Of a DNA stretch of 64,000 bases, positions 44,098 through 52,231 are shown in pieces. Source of the DNA: CAVZBW01 sp963778465 (lineage in GTDB: Bacteria > Actinomycetota > Acidimicrobiia > Acidimicrobiales > RAAP-2); contig CAVZUK010000002.1 in the NCBI GenBank assembly GCA_963778465.1, positions 558,001 through 622,000 of the forward strand, read 5' to 3'. Position numbers and translations under genes: made by a program. The notes under the pieces were generated by a model. The model worked only from the letters and a program-made list of their open reading frames with translations, ran no database searches and was not told where the DNA came from. The stretch's first letter is position 1. Every line of letters begins with the position of its first letter.

Positions 44098-44496
44098 TCA
44101 GGTGCGGCGACCCGACGTCTCGTTGAGGGCGACTGCCTCTTTGATGAGCGCCTTGAACGCCTTCTCGTCGACCTTCTCGCCCTCACGCAGGTCGATGGCG
44201 CGCCGGACGTTGCCCTCGAGGCTGGAATTGAAGAGGCGCGAAGGGTCCTGCAGCGAGGCCCCCTTGGCGAAGGTCACCTTCACGTGCGTCTTGTAGACCT
44301 CTCCCGTGCAGATGATGCCGTCGTGGTACCACGTCGGCACGCCCTCGGGGTTCGAGGCCTTGGCCCACTTTCGTTCCTCGACGACGTTCGGGTCGGCCTG
44401 CTCGATCAACGTGCGGATCCGGGCGATCGTCGCCTTGCGCCAGTCGTCGGACTGCCCGTCTCCGGACCCGCCATTTGGCGAGCTGGTCTTGGTCAT
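44098..44496 (-). CDS. DUF1801 protein
   Basis: 132 residues; core RTLIEQADPNVVEERKWAKA, PTWYHDGIICTGEVYKTHVK, VTFAKGASLQDPSRLFNSSL and a final VDEKAFKALIKEAVAL. This is the DUF1801/YdhG-like small fold of unknown function. ATG overlaps the stop of the upstream amidohydrolase (ATGA at 44493-44496). The 3' end is 22 bases from the stop of the binding protein (convergent). Confidence 0.9.
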   Translation of the reverse strand: MTKTSSPNGGSGDGQSDDWRKATIARIRTLIEQADPNVVEERKWAKASNPEGVPTWYHDGIICTGEVYKTHVKVTFAKGASLQDPSRLFNSSLEGNVRRAIDLREGEKVDEKAFKALIKEAVALNETSGRRT

Positions 44497-45710
44497 GGCT
44501 GTGCACCTCCGCGGCCGGCAGGCTGCTCCGGCAGGGCGATCCGGTAGAGGCGGGCGGCGTTGCCGCCCATCACGTCCCGGCGGACGTCGTCGGTGACCGA
44601 GGCGAGCGCTGCGGCTGCGTACTCGAGCCCGTCGGGGTAGATGCAGGTCGGGTGGGGGAAGTCCGTCTCGAACAGCAGATGGCGGTGGCCGATGGCCTCG
44701 AGCACCGCCCCGATGCCCTGGCGCTCGAACCAGAAGCAGCTGTGCACCTGGCGGCGGAAGTAGTCCGAGGGGGTCATCGAGAGGTAGTCCATGGCACCCG
44801 GCGCCATCTCGCTGATCTGGTAGTCGAGGGCCAGCAACAGGAAGGGGATCCAGCCCGCCCCACTCTCGACGGACACGATCTGGAGCCGGGGAAAGCGCTC
44901 GAGCACACCCGAGTAGATGATGTTGCCGAGCACTCCCGCGTTGTTGAGGTACATCATCGCGGAGCCGAGGCCCAGCTTCTGGTCCGGTCCGAGCGAGGGC
45001 CACGGGACCGAGCCGTACCAGGCGAGCGAGGACTCGCTCGCGCCGATGTGGAAGTTGACCGGCAGGCCGAGGTCGCTGGCCGCCTCCCACACCGGGTCCC
45101 AGTACCGGTCGCCGAGGTCGGGGAGGATGCCGTGCTCGTGGGGCGCCGACGTGGTGTTGATCCCATGGAGGCCGAGGTCGGCCATCCGTCCGATCTCGGA
45201 GACCGCGGACTCGAGATCCCACCACGGCAGGATCCCCATCGGCAGGAGCCGCTGGCCCGAGGCCTCCTGGAGCTCGGCCATGGCGTCGTTGTAGATCGTC
45301 GCCGCCAGCAGCCGGAGCTCCTCGTCGGCGACGTGGGCGAATTTCTGCCCCCCGAAGCCGACCGTGTTCGGGTAGACGATCTGGGCCCACACGCCCTGCT
45401 CGTCCATCATCGCGAGCCGGGCGTCGATGTCGTAGGCGCCGGGGTGGACGTCGTCGATGGTCCACTCGAAGAAGGTGGTCCCCGGGACCTTCTTGCCGTC
45501 CCTGCCCACGACGCCGGAGGCGCCGGCACGCTGCAGGACGAGCGATCCGTCGATCGTCCAGGTGGGTTGCCCGTCGACCGTGCGCACCCGCGGTACTCGG
45601 TCCTCCCAACCCCTCGGCGCCCGTGAGGTCCACAGGTCGTGGGGTTCGGTCAGGTGGGTATCTGCGTCGACGATCACGAGATCCCGGAGCGCCGCCACGC
45701 TGTCGTTCAT
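44493..45710 (-). CDS. Amidohydrolase-2 family metal-dependent hydrolase
   Basis: 405 residues. VIVDADTHLTEPHDLW at the start, INTTSAPHEHGILPDLGD, VNFHIGASESSLAWYGSVP, SVESGAGWIPFLLLALDYQI and HLLFETDFPHPTCIYP, where the late Asp and His complete the metal site. This branch differs from the 33338/36006 pair (no FCGQLFARTEDK block). The neighbouring CoA ligase is 53 bases upstream on the same strand; products of the hydrolase may be activated by it. Confidence 0.9.
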   Translation of the reverse strand: MNDSVAALRDLVIVDADTHLTEPHDLWTSRAPRGWEDRVPRVRTVDGQPTWTIDGSLVLQRAGASGVVGRDGKKVPGTTFFEWTIDDVHPGAYDIDARLAMMDEQGVWAQIVYPNTVGFGGQKFAHVADEELRLLAATIYNDAMAELQEASGQRLLPMGILPWWDLESAVSEIGRMADLGLHGINTTSAPHEHGILPDLGDRYWDPVWEAASDLGLPVNFHIGASESSLAWYGSVPWPSLGPDQKLGLGSAMMYLNNAGVLGNIIYSGVLERFPRLQIVSVESGAGWIPFLLLALDYQISEMAPGAMDYLSMTPSDYFRRQVHSCFWFERQGIGAVLEAIGHRHLLFETDFPHPTCIYPDGLEYAAAALASVTDDVRRDVMGGNAARLYRIALPEQPAGRGGAQP

Positions 45711-45763
45711 CCCTACCACCCCCGTCTCGTCCACCCGATCGCCGAGACTCCCGGCCGACCGGC

Positions 45764-47245
45764 CTATTGCTCGAGCTGCGCCACGACGTTGCGGCGGATC
45801 AGCTTGCCCGTCTCGGTGCGGGGCAGCTCCCGCCAGAACTCGACCGTCTCGGGCGTCTTGGAGGACCGCAACCGGTCGCGTACCCAGCCCTTGAGCTCCT
45901 CGTCGACCACCGCCTCGCCCTCCCGGCAGACCACCACCGCCACCAGGCGCTGGCCCCACTCGTCGTCGGGCAGGCCGACCACGACGGCGTCGAGGATGCA
46001 CGGGTGGGCCAGCAGGACGTCTTCGATCTCGGCGGGGGCGATGTTCTCGCCGCCCCGGATGATGGTGTCGTCGGCCCGGCCCTCGATGAACAGGTACCCC
46101 TCGGCATCGATCCATCCCCGGTCACGGGTGCAGAACCAGCCGTCGGACTCCGGTGCCCCCCCGCCCTCGTACTCGCCGGAGATCTGCTCGCCGCGCAGGT
46201 AGATCAGGCCTGCCTCGCCAGTGGGCAGTGGCTGGCCGGTCTCGTCACGCACCTCGAGCTCGATCCCCGGCACCAGTCGACCGGCGGAAGCCAGGCGCTC
46301 GCGGACCGAGGGGTCCTGCGACGAAAAGGCGGCCCGATGGTCCTCGGGGGAGAGCAGGGCGATGGTCGAGCTGGTCTCGGTCAGGCCGTAGGCGTTGACG
46401 AAGCCGGTGTCGGCGAAGAGGTCGAGGGCGCGCTCGAGGACCGGTGCGGGCATGCGCGAGCCGCCGTAGGAGAGGGCACGCAGGCTCGGGGTGCCCGCGT
46501 CGGCGGCCCCGCCCAGGTGCTCCACCACCCGGGCGAGCATGGTCGGGATCACCATGGCCTGGGTCACCTGCTCCCGGCGCACGGTGTCGAGCCACACCGC
46601 GGGGTCGAAGCGGTCGAGGTAGATGATGCGGCGCCCGGCGTAGAGGTTGCTCAACAGGTTGGCCACGCCGGCGATGTGGTAGGGGGGGACGCAGACCAAG
46701 GAGGCGTCGGTCTCCTCGGCGCTGGCGAACTCGACGGTCCCGAGCAGGTAGGCCATGAGGTGGCGGTGGCGCAGCACGGCGGCCTTGGGAGCCGCTGTCG
46801 TGCCGCTCGTGTAGAGGAGGAGGCAGGGGAGCTCGGGGTCGACGGGCAGGGGGGCCTCCGCCGGGACGCCCTTGAGCGAGTCCAAGAACTCCTCCCGGTC
46901 GATGGCACGCCCCGCCTCGGCGAGCTCGGCCCCGGCCCCGTCGTGGATGACGAGCGCTCCGGGGTGCGCCGCGATCTGGGCTCGGAGCTGGTCGGCGCCC
47001 AGCCGGTAGTTGAGCGGGATGAGGGGCACGCCGATGCCGGCAGCCCCGAACAGGGCGACGGGGAAGGCCAGGTGGTTCGGGCCGAGGTAGACGACCGAGG
47101 GTGCCTCGAGCTCGGCCAGGCGGGCCGAGGCCGCCCAGGAGCGCTCGGCCAGCTCCCGGTAGCTGAGTGCCGAGTCCTCGGACGTGATGGCGGTGCGATC
47201 GCCGAGACCCGACTCGGTCATGTCCAGGATCAGGCCGAGGTGCAT
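45764..47245 (-). CDS. AMP-dependent acyl-CoA ligase
   Basis: 493 residues. Starts MHLGLILDMTESGLGDRTAI; P-loop LLLYTSGTTAAPKAAVLRHR, VPPYHIAGVANLLSNLYAGR, VNAYGLTETSSTIALLSP, WFCTRDRGWIDAEGYLFIEG, ADDTIIRGGENIAPAEIEDV, LPRTETGKLIRRNVVAQLE. Note that the usual TGD in the dimer-fold motif is TRD, an unusual change. ATG at 47245. It lies 22 bases after the small gene at 47268 and before the amidohydrolase. Confidence 0.92.
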   Translation of the reverse strand: MHLGLILDMTESGLGDRTAITSEDSALSYRELAERSWAASARLAELEAPSVVYLGPNHLAFPVALFGAAGIGVPLIPLNYRLGADQLRAQIAAHPGALVIHDGAGAELAEAGRAIDREEFLDSLKGVPAEAPLPVDPELPCLLLYTSGTTAAPKAAVLRHRHLMAYLLGTVEFASAEETDASLVCVPPYHIAGVANLLSNLYAGRRIIYLDRFDPAVWLDTVRREQVTQAMVIPTMLARVVEHLGGAADAGTPSLRALSYGGSRMPAPVLERALDLFADTGFVNAYGLTETSSTIALLSPEDHRAAFSSQDPSVRERLASAGRLVPGIELEVRDETGQPLPTGEAGLIYLRGEQISGEYEGGGAPESDGWFCTRDRGWIDAEGYLFIEGRADDTIIRGGENIAPAEIEDVLLAHPCILDAVVVGLPDDEWGQRLVAVVVCREGEAVVDEELKGWVRDRLRSSKTPETVEFWRELPRTETGKLIRRNVVAQLEQ

Positions 47246-47267
47246 GCGACGACGCTCCGCTCCGTGG

Positions 47268-47573
47268 TCAGTCCGAGGAGGGCAGGGGCTTCGCGGTCTT
47301 GAGCGTCATCACCCGGTCGTCCGCCCCGAGGGTCCCGGCGCCGGCCTTGGTGCAGAGCAGCTCGGTGCCGCTCGGCTCGTCGACGTAGCGCTTGCCGAGC
47401 TGGATCTGGTCCTCGAGGGGGGCGGCCGGGCTCCCGGGGGCCGCTGCCTCACCCGCGGCCACCAACGGCACCCCACCGCAAGTGAGGGTCACCGGCTCGT
47501 TGGGTGCCCGGACCACGATCACCTCGGCCTCGCTCACCGCGCTCCGCAGCCGCACCCCGGCTTTCAACTCCAT
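47268..47573 (-). CDS. Small conserved hypothetical protein
   Basis: 101 residues from ATG 47573. MELKAGVRLRSAVSEAEVIV, VRAPNEPVTLTCGGVPLV and a GAGTLGADDRVMTLK tail give a beta-rich domain. I recall similar actinobacterial proteins next to CoA ligases, but no function. Translationally close to the ligase at 45764 (22-base gap). Confidence 0.7.
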   Translation of the reverse strand: MELKAGVRLRSAVSEAEVIVVRAPNEPVTLTCGGVPLVAAGEAAAPGSPAAPLEDQIQLGKRYVDEPSGTELLCTKAGAGTLGADDRVMTLKTAKPLPSSD

Positions 47574-47733
47574 GTACGGACCCTCCCCGCCACCGTGGCC
47601 CCGCGACGTGGGCCGTTTCGGAGCGCCCATGCTACATGTCCCCCGTGGACATCCGGTCTGGCGTCGCGACGCCAGTCTCGCCCACCCGGCCGTCGGTGCG
47701 CTCCCGAAATGGCCCCCGAGCTGGGTCGACGCA

Positions 47734-48294
47734 TCAGGTGCCGCCGGGAGCAGCGAGCCATCGCATCGCGGCGACGAGGTGGGTGCGCTCCTGGGCCGGC
47801 ACGAGCCATACCGTCGACTGCAGGCGCACGAGCACATCGACGAGGGAGTCGGGCTCGAGGACCCCGGCGGACACGACGCCGGCCTCCTCCAGTGTGCCTT
47901 CGAGGTGCTTGCGCAGGATCTCGCGCAGCTCGGGCAGGAGCGCCTGCACGTAGGCGATGACGAATCCGGGCTCCGATTCGGCCAGACCGGCGGCGGGGTG
48001 GCCCTCGATGTAGTCGACGACGTAGCGCATCACGACGTCGAGCCGCTCCGGCCCGACCTCCACGCCTGCGAGGCCTTCCCCCAGTCCCGCCGCGAAGCGG
48101 TCGAGGTCGTAACGGGCCACCGCGTCGAGCAGGCTCTCCTTGTTGTCGAAGTAGCGGTAGAGGGTGGTCCGGGAGATCCCCGCGGCGTCGCTGACCTCTC
48201 CCATGGCCAGCCGCCTCACCCCTCGCCGTCCGATCACGGCGAGCGCAGCCCGCAGGATCCTGTCCTCCACCGGCGTTCTCGGCGCCTCGGTCAC
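47734..48294 (-). CDS. TetR-family transcriptional regulator
   Basis: 186 residues from the GTG at 48294, which has a GGGAGGG ribosome site; an in-frame GTG at 48315 is less well placed. N-terminal helix-turn-helix RILRAALAVIGRRGVRRLAM and GEVSDAAGISRTTLYRYFDN, then a ligand-binding helical domain (YVVDYIEGHPAAGLAESEPG). It faces the P450 at 48365 across a palindrome, so it probably represses that gene and itself. Confidence 0.93.
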   Translation of the reverse strand: MTEAPRTPVEDRILRAALAVIGRRGVRRLAMGEVSDAAGISRTTLYRYFDNKESLLDAVARYDLDRFAAGLGEGLAGVEVGPERLDVVMRYVVDYIEGHPAAGLAESEPGFVIAYVQALLPELREILRKHLEGTLEEAGVVSAGVLEPDSLVDVLVRLQSTVWLVPAQERTHLVAAMRWLAAPGGT

Positions 48295-48317
48295 CTGTGT
48301 CGACCCTCCCAGCACGC

Positions 48318-48331
48318 CAAACGGCCGTTTG
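48318..48331. promoter_or_regulatory. Perfect 14-bp palindrome, probable TetR operator
   Basis: CAAACGGCCGTTTG lies in the 70-base gap between the TetR gene start (48294) and the P450 ATG (48365). Its position and symmetry fit autoregulation by TetR. A TTGATA box at 48329-48334 overlaps its right end and could be a -35 element for the P450. Confidence 0.65.
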
Positions 48332-48364
48332 ATACAAGATGACGATTTCTGTAAAGTCTGTCAC

Positions 48365-49588
48365 ATGTCCGAGGTGGAAGAGCAAGACTTCAACCCGTTT
48401 GCAAATTTCGATGCTCTGGCAGGCGACATGCGGGATCCCTACCCCATGTTCGCCCGATACCGCGAGCACCAACCGGTGGTCCGGGGGCCCATCGTCGACG
48501 AATCGAACGTACCGGCGGAGTTCTTGCCCGAGGAGGAGTGGTCCGTCTTCCTCTACGAGGACGTGTCGAGGGTGTTCCGCGAGACCAAGACCTTCAATTC
48601 GGCCGGTTACAACGACACGATGGGTCTGGTGTTCGGGCCCACCATCCTCGGGATGGACGGGACGATGCACCGGGCACACCGCAACCTCGTGGCGAACGCC
48701 TTCAAGGAGCGGTCGCTCCAGCGTTGGGAGCCCGAGTTCATCGCACCGGTGTGCCACCAGCTGATCGATGCCATCGCGGAGGAGGGACAGGCCGATCTCG
48801 TGCGAGCCCTGACGTTCGAGTTCCCCACCCAGGTGATCGCGAAGATCCTCGGCCTGCCGCCGGAGGACCTCGACGCCTTCCGACGGCTGTCGATCCAGCT
48901 CATCGGGATCGCGGGCGACATCGAGCACGGCCTGGAGGCGTCGGCGGCCCTCCAGGAGTACTTCCAGGAGACCATCGAGGAGCGGCGTGCCCGTCCCGCG
49001 GACGACGTGATCAGCGACCTCGTCGTCGCCGAGGTCGACGGTGAGAAGCTCAGCGACGAGGCCATCTACTCGTTTCTGCGCCTGTTGCTGCCGGCCGGCA
49101 TCGAGACCACCTACCGGTCGTCGGGCAACCTGCTCTTCCTCCTCCTGACCCATCCCGAGCAGCTGGACGCGGTCCGGAAGGACCGGTCGCTCATCCCGCA
49201 GGCGATCGAGGAGGGGCTCCGGTTCGAGACCCCCCTCACCGGGGTGGCGCGCTACGCGACCGATGACGTCGAGTTCGGCGGGCAGCTCATCCACAAGGGC
49301 GCGACGGTCTCGCCGGTCATCGGGTCGGCCAACCACGACGAGCGGCGTTGGGAGAACGCCGAGTCCTTCGACATCCTCCGCAAGCCGATCCCGCACATCG
49401 CCTTCGCCGCCGGTCCGCACATGTGCCTCGGCATGCACCTCGCCCGCCTCGAAACCCGCGTGATGCTCAACGTCCTCCTGGATCGGCTCGTCGACGTAGC
49501 CCTCGACCCCGGTGACCGGGACCCGCACATCCGTGGGATGGTCTTCCGGTCGCCCACCTGCCTCCCGGTCACGTTCGAGGCCGCCTGA
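48365..49588 (+). CDS. Cytochrome P450
   Basis: 407 residues. Substrate-side PYPMFARYREHQPVV, helix C GTMHRAHRNLVANAFKERSL, I-helix LLLPAGIETTYRSSGNL, ExxR in AIEEGLRFETP and heme loop FAAGPHMCLGMHLAR (Cys354). Sequence differs clearly from the first P450, so it likely acts on another substrate. ATG at 48365 follows the TetR operator region. No redox partner gene nearby. Confidence 0.95.
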   Translation: MSEVEEQDFNPFANFDALAGDMRDPYPMFARYREHQPVVRGPIVDESNVPAEFLPEEEWSVFLYEDVSRVFRETKTFNSAGYNDTMGLVFGPTILGMDGTMHRAHRNLVANAFKERSLQRWEPEFIAPVCHQLIDAIAEEGQADLVRALTFEFPTQVIAKILGLPPEDLDAFRRLSIQLIGIAGDIEHGLEASAALQEYFQETIEERRARPADDVISDLVVAEVDGEKLSDEAIYSFLRLLLPAGIETTYRSSGNLLFLLLTHPEQLDAVRKDRSLIPQAIEEGLRFETPLTGVARYATDDVEFGGQLIHKGATVSPVIGSANHDERRWENAESFDILRKPIPHIAFAAGPHMCLGMHLARLETRVMLNVLLDRLVDVALDPGDRDPHIRGMVFRSPTCLPVTFEAA

Positions 49589-49615
49589 CGCGACTACGGA
49601 GCCCTTGCCCCAAGC

Positions 49616-49631
49616 GTTAGCACATGCTTAC
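49616..49631. promoter_or_regulatory. Second ArsR-type site before the DUF899 gene
   Basis: GTTAGC-ACAT-GCTTAC has the same half-sites and four-base spacer as the perfect site before arsR (50674-50689), with one mismatch. TTGCCC (49605-49610) and TTACAT (49628-49633), 17 bases apart, flank it as possible -35/-10 boxes, so a bound repressor would block the promoter. Confidence 0.6.
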
Positions 49632-49668
49632 ATAGGTTCCGTAGGGAATCGCCGAGGAGCATGAGGTC

Positions 49669-50364
49669 GTGATGACGATGCAAGTGACCCGCCTGGCCGA
49701 CGAATCCGACGCATACGGCAAGGCGCGCGACGATCTCCGCCTGGCGGAGATCGAGCTCATGGAGCACACCGAGAGGGTGGCGCAGCTGCGACGGAGCCTG
49801 CCGCAGGGCGCGGTCGTCGAGGACTACGAATTCGAAGAGGGCCCGTCCGATCTCTCTGCGGGCGACACGCCGGCCCGCCGCGTGCGCTTGAGCGAGCTGT
49901 TCTCCGCTCCCGGCCGGTCGCTCGTCGTGTACCACCTCATGTACGGCAAGGCCCAAACCTCTCCCTGCCCGATGTGCACGATGTGGATCGACGGGTTCAA
50001 CGCCGCCGCCGACCACGTCACCCAAAACGCGGACTTCGTCATCGTGGCCGCGGCCGGGTTGCCGGCGCTCCGGGCCCACGCCCGGGACCGGGGATGGGAC
50101 CGACTTCGCCTCCTCGGCTGCGGGGACTCGACGTTCAAGTTCGACCTCGCGAGCGAGGACGCCGAGGGCAACCAGGATTCGACGATCTCGGTCTTCACGC
50201 GGGACGGGGACGGCACGCTCCGCCACTTCTACAGCGGCCATCCCTGGCTTTCGGAGGAGATCCACCAGCGAGGGGTCGACCTGTACACGCCGGTGTGGAA
50301 CCTCCTCGACCTCACTCCGCAGGGACGGGGGGAGTGGTACCCCGAGCTCCACTACGAGGGCTAG
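49669..50364 (+). CDS. DUF899 thioredoxin-like protein
   Basis: About 231 residues; GTG 49669, ATG 49672 and ATG 49678 are all possible starts, with a GAGGAGC site just upstream. The N-terminal helix EIELMEHTERVAQLRRSL precedes VRLSELFSAPGRSLVVYHLM and a CPMC motif in TSPCPMCTMWIDGFN, then the C-terminal STISVFTRDGDGTLRHFYSG. DUF899 proteins have a thioredoxin fold; the CxxC suggests a redox role. An ArsR-type site precedes it, linking it to the ArsR regulon at 50715. Confidence 0.88.
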   Translation: MMTMQVTRLADESDAYGKARDDLRLAEIELMEHTERVAQLRRSLPQGAVVEDYEFEEGPSDLSAGDTPARRVRLSELFSAPGRSLVVYHLMYGKAQTSPCPMCTMWIDGFNAAADHVTQNADFVIVAAAGLPALRAHARDRGWDRLRLLGCGDSTFKFDLASEDAEGNQDSTISVFTRDGDGTLRHFYSGHPWLSEEIHQRGVDLYTPVWNLLDLTPQGRGEWYPELHYEG

Positions 50365-50374
50365 CGCGCCGCAC

Positions 50375-50668
50375 GTGACCACGGACGACCGGACGAGGTC
50401 CGCGATCGCTTCGGGGCGGTCCTACCTGTCGATCGGGTCCAAGGGCTCGGTGCTCTCCATCGGGTCGGTCGGCTCCGTCGGATCGATCGGATCGATCGGA
50501 TCGGCCCTCTCGATCGGGTCGATCGGTTCCTTCGCCTCGGTCGGATCCATCGCCTCGTTCGTCTCGATCACGTCCATCCTGTCGGCGGTCTGCATCTCGT
50601 CGGCCCTGTCCTGGCGTTCGAGGTCGAGCGTGCTCGCGGCGAACCGCGACGGCCGGAGTCGCCGGTAG
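50375..50668 (+). CDS. Ser-x-x triplet repeat protein
   Basis: 97 residues. From Ser13 to Ser70 every third residue is Ser, twenty in a row, as S-[I/V/A/F]-[G/L/A] triplets (SIGSKGSVLSIGSVGSVGS is typical). Charged tails at both ends (TTDDRTR and NRDGRSRR) bracket it; there is no signal peptide. Period three suggests a beta-helical or triple-strand rod rather than a coiled coil. The DNA also repeats GATCGG units, so slippage may have built it. GTG at 50375 lies 11 bases after DUF899. I recall similar SIGS-rich hypothetical proteins in actinomycetes, but no function is known to me. Confidence 0.65.
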   Translation: MTTDDRTRSAIASGRSYLSIGSKGSVLSIGSVGSVGSIGSIGSALSIGSIGSFASVGSIASFVSITSILSAVCISSALSWRSRSSVLAANRDGRSRR

Positions 50669-50673
50669 AGTTT

Positions 50674-50689
50674 GTTAGCTTGCGCTAAC
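50674..50689. promoter_or_regulatory. ArsR operator overlapping a leaderless promoter
   Basis: GTTAGC-TTGC-GCTAAC is a perfect inverted repeat of 6-bp arms. TTGCGC (50680-50685) inside it and TACGAT (50703-50708), 17 bases later, match -35 and -10 elements. The expected transcription start falls at or near the ATG at 50715, and there is no ribosome site, so the arsR message is probably leaderless. Confidence 0.7.
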
Positions 50690-50714
50690 GAAAGCTGACA
50701 CTTACGATACGGGC

Positions 50715-51029
50715 ATGGACGCGGCCCTGAAGGCGATGGCCGAACCCCGGCGGCGGGAGATCCTGCGGCTGGTCTGGTCCGAGGAGCTCGCCGCGTCGGA
50801 GATCGCCACCCACTTCGAGGTCACCCGCTCGGCGATCTCGCAGCACCTGGGGGTTCTTCGCGAGGCCCACCTGGTGGCGGAGCGGCGAGACGGCACGAGG
50901 CGGTTGTACCTCGCCAACCGCCAGGAGATGGCGAGGCTGCGCGAGTTCCTCGACAGCTACTGGACCGACGGGCTGGGACGGCTGCGGGACGCCGCCGAGG
51001 CCTCCGAGACGAAAAGAAAGGGCAGCTAG
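50715..51029 (+). CDS. ArsR-family transcriptional regulator
   Basis: 104 residues. Winged helix-turn-helix DAALKAMAEPRRREILRLVW, ELAASEIATHFEVTRSAISQ and HLGVLREAHLVAERRDGTRR; no CxC metal site, as usual for ArsR proteins paired with AHSA1. Ends three bases before the AHSA1 ATG. Probably controls itself, AHSA1 and, through the site at 49616, DUF899. The ligand is unknown. Confidence 0.94.
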   Translation: MDAALKAMAEPRRREILRLVWSEELAASEIATHFEVTRSAISQHLGVLREAHLVAERRDGTRRLYLANRQEMARLREFLDSYWTDGLGRLRDAAEASETKRKGS

Positions 51030-51032
51030 ACA

Positions 51033-51470
51033 ATGGCAGAGTTGCTGCGTGAAGTGGTGATCAGCGCCAGCCGGGCGACCGTCTTCGAGCTCCTCACGGA
51101 TCCCCGACGGCATGTGGAGTGGCTCGGTACCGAGGCGGAGCTCGATCCCCGCCCCGGCGGCATCTACCGAGTGGTGGTGGGGGGTGGGCCGGTGTCGCTG
51201 GGCCGGTTCGTCGAGGTCGTGCCCAACGAGCGGGTGGTGTTCACGTTCGGATGGGACGAGCCCGACCACCCCATCCCCTCCGGATCGACGACCGTCGAGA
51301 TCGACCTGATCCCCGAGGGCGACAAGACCCGCGTTCGCCTCGTCCACCGCGATCTTCCGCCCGACGCCGTGTCCGATCACACCCGCGGCTGGGATCACTA
51401 CCTGTCCCGGCTCGTTCTCGTGGCGGGCGGAGGGACCGCCGGGCCCGACAGCGGACCCGGCATTCCCTGA
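51033..51470 (+). CDS. SRPBCC / AHSA1-like protein
   Basis: 145 residues: VVISASRATVFELLTDPRRH, a DPRPGGIYRVVVGG hairpin, and GRFVEVVPNERVVFTFGWDE, then a C-terminal helix. START-like ligand-binding fold, coupled to ArsR (three-base gap). The intact version of the arsR-AHSA1 arrangement broken at 5.7 kb. Confidence 0.93.
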   Translation: MAELLREVVISASRATVFELLTDPRRHVEWLGTEAELDPRPGGIYRVVVGGGPVSLGRFVEVVPNERVVFTFGWDEPDHPIPSGSTTVEIDLIPEGDKTRVRLVHRDLPPDAVSDHTRGWDHYLSRLVLVAGGGTAGPDSGPGIP

Positions 51471-51511
51471 TCCGCGGGCGGGTAGCGCCGAGCGAACGGA
51501 AGGAGCAGGAG

Positions 51512-52156
51512 ATGACTGGAAGCGTCGAGACCTGGCAGATGATCCACGGCGAGCGCCGCGCCTTGGCAGAGACCCTGGCGGGGCTCACTCCCGAGCAGTG
51601 GTCCTCGCCCTCGCTGTGCGCAGGGTGGGACGTCAAGATCACGGCCGGGCACATCCTGGCCGGGGCGGAGCAGACGTGGCCGAGCTTCTTCGCCGGCATG
51701 GCGAGGAACGGCTTCCGCTTCAACCACATGATGGACCGCGACGCACGTGCGCTCGGTGCGCTCGAGGAGTCCGAGATCGTCGAGCGGCTCGCGGCCCGGA
51801 CGGCGACCACCAACCATCCGCCGGCGCCCGTCGTCGCCATGCTGGGTGAGGCGGTGATCCACGGGGCGGACATCCGAGTGCCCCTCGGCCTGCCCTACCG
51901 GCCGCACGACGACGTCGTGCGCGCCTGCCTCGACATGTACAAGGACGCGACCTTCCCCGTGGGCGCCAAGGCACGGGCCAGGGGTCTCCATCTGGTGGCG
52001 ACCGACTGCGCGTGGGCGGCCGGATCCGGACCCGAGGTCACCGGCCCGGCGATGTCCCTGCTGCTGATGATGACGGGGCGTCCGGAGGGACTGGACGACC
52101 TCGACGGCGCCGGCACCACCGTCCTTCGGGACCGCATGGCGACCGTCGCGGCGTGA
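51512..52156 (+). CDS. TIGR03083-type maleylpyruvate isomerase-like protein
   Basis: 214 residues from ATG 51512, which has an AAGGAGCAGGAG site. SLCAGWDVKITAGHILAGAE is the metal/mycothiol helix, LGEAVIHGADIRVPLGLPYR the second, and MSLLLMMTGRPEGLDDLDGAG the usual C-terminal motif. A likely mycothiol-dependent enzyme of unknown substrate, 41 bases after AHSA1. Confidence 0.9.
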   Translation: MTGSVETWQMIHGERRALAETLAGLTPEQWSSPSLCAGWDVKITAGHILAGAEQTWPSFFAGMARNGFRFNHMMDRDARALGALEESEIVERLAARTATTNHPPAPVVAMLGEAVIHGADIRVPLGLPYRPHDDVVRACLDMYKDATFPVGAKARARGLHLVATDCAWAAGSGPEVTGPAMSLLLMMTGRPEGLDDLDGAGTTVLRDRMATVAA

Positions 52157-52231
52157 GGGGGCGGCCCGGGGTCACGGGTCGCCGACCGCGGACACGTGCC
52201 AACCGATCCGAGGGGCACGGAGCCTCTTCGG

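Noticed and set aside
50420..50560. GATCGG repeats as a DNA-level satellite
   Set aside because: The repeats fit one frame with Ser at every third codon; treated as a protein-coding repeat, although slippage may have created it.
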